Assembly (NCBI GenBank): GCA_023386155.1
Contig: JAEWKH010000007.1
Location: 1 to 22,969, forward strand
From: Pseudomonadota bacterium
Lineage (GTDB): Bacteria > Pseudomonadota > Alphaproteobacteria > Rhizobiales > Beijerinckiaceae
DNA: 22,969 nt
Direction of reading: 5' to 3'
A model generated the notes under the pieces. The model had not been told where the DNA came from. It ran no database searches and was given only the letters and a program-made list of their open reading frames with translations. The translations under genes and the position numbers were made by a program. This document shows, one piece after another, positions 22,859-22,969 of this stretch (positions within the stretch are counted from its first letter, which is position 1; each line of letters begins with the position of its first letter).

Positions 22859-22969
22859 GGCATTTGGTGGAGCGGGTCGAGCCTGAAGCGTTGAGGCTCG
22901 GTTGTCCAGGTTTTGCAGATATGCTCGTAAGGCGTGAGGCCCTTCAGCGTCTTCAGACGCCGGCCGAAG
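22843..22969 (-). mobile_element. IS481-family transposase, C-terminal end (partial, runs off the window)
   Basis: Reading the minus strand from the right edge gives about 41 residues ending at TAG (22845-22843). They include FGRRLKTLKGLTPYE, ICKTWTTEPQRF and LDPLHQMPGLNT. This is the well-known C-terminal tail of IS481-family DDE transposases of alphaproteobacteria, just after the integrase core. The catalytic residues, the N-terminus and the far IS end are outside the window, so it cannot be told whether the element is intact. It marks the right boundary of the module 3 catabolic region. Confidence 0.8.

Noticed and set aside
1..22969. CRISPR array, prophage, toxin-antitoxin, tRNA or rRNA
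   Set aside because: No regularly spaced direct repeats, phage structural genes, small paired toxin/antitoxin genes or cloverleaf sequences were recognised on either strand.

Overview
The window is high-GC DNA from an alphaproteobacterium, probably of the order Hyphomicrobiales (Rhizobiales), with a Microvirga- or Bosea-like flavour. That placement rests on GC content, codon use, the abundance of ABC-type nutrient uptake operons and an IS481-type transposase tail at the right edge. It is an impression, not a phylogenetic result. No rRNA, tRNA, CRISPR array or phage gene was seen. The window looks like accessory catabolic DNA made of three nutrient-scavenging modules set side by side, with a decayed-gene scar and an insertion sequence at or near the joints.

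Module 1 (2-5308, + strand) is the end of a sugar-alcohol operon. It holds the C-terminus of a MalK/UgpC-type transporter ATPase, an L-xylulose-reductase-like SDR, a long-chain mannitol/arabinitol-type dehydrogenase, a xylulokinase and a zinc-dependent erythritol/threitol-type dehydrogenase. Together they would import pentitols or tetritols, oxidise them to ketoses and phosphorylate D-xylulose. Next comes a roughly 620-base gap (5309-5929) with a degenerate glycerophosphodiesterase fragment and a possible fragment of a formylglycine-generating-enzyme C-terminus.

Module 2 (5930-12379) has a FadR-type GntR regulator on the minus strand, divergent from a six-gene + strand operon. The operon encodes a family 3 solute-binding protein, a permease, an ATPase, a ureidoglycolate-lyase-family protein, a cysteine-free class V PLP enzyme and a dihydropyrimidinase/hydantoinase. 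This combination suggests uptake and breakdown of a cyclic ureide. One testable route is ring opening to a ureido acid followed by lyase release of urea and glyoxylate. I do not recognise the set as a described pathway. Two inverted repeats between the regulator and the operon are candidate operators, and a strong UUCG-capped stem-loop separates the binding-protein and permease genes.

Module 3 (12393-22710) is a six-gene minus-strand operon. It encodes a family 5 (Dpp/Opp-type) solute-binding protein, two permeases, a fused double ATPase, an ATZ/TRZ-like amidohydrolase and a CynX/NimT-like MFS transporter. Upstream lie a second FCD-type GntR regulator and, divergently, a cytosine-deaminase-like amidohydrolase. 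Copies of a TTGNATACAA motif occur before the binding-protein gene and between the regulator and the divergent amidohydrolase, which ties these genes into one likely regulon. The substrate is probably a nitrogen-containing heterocycle or amide, but it cannot be named from sequence.

The right edge (22843-22969) is the C-terminal end of an IS481-family transposase on the minus strand, which continues beyond the window.
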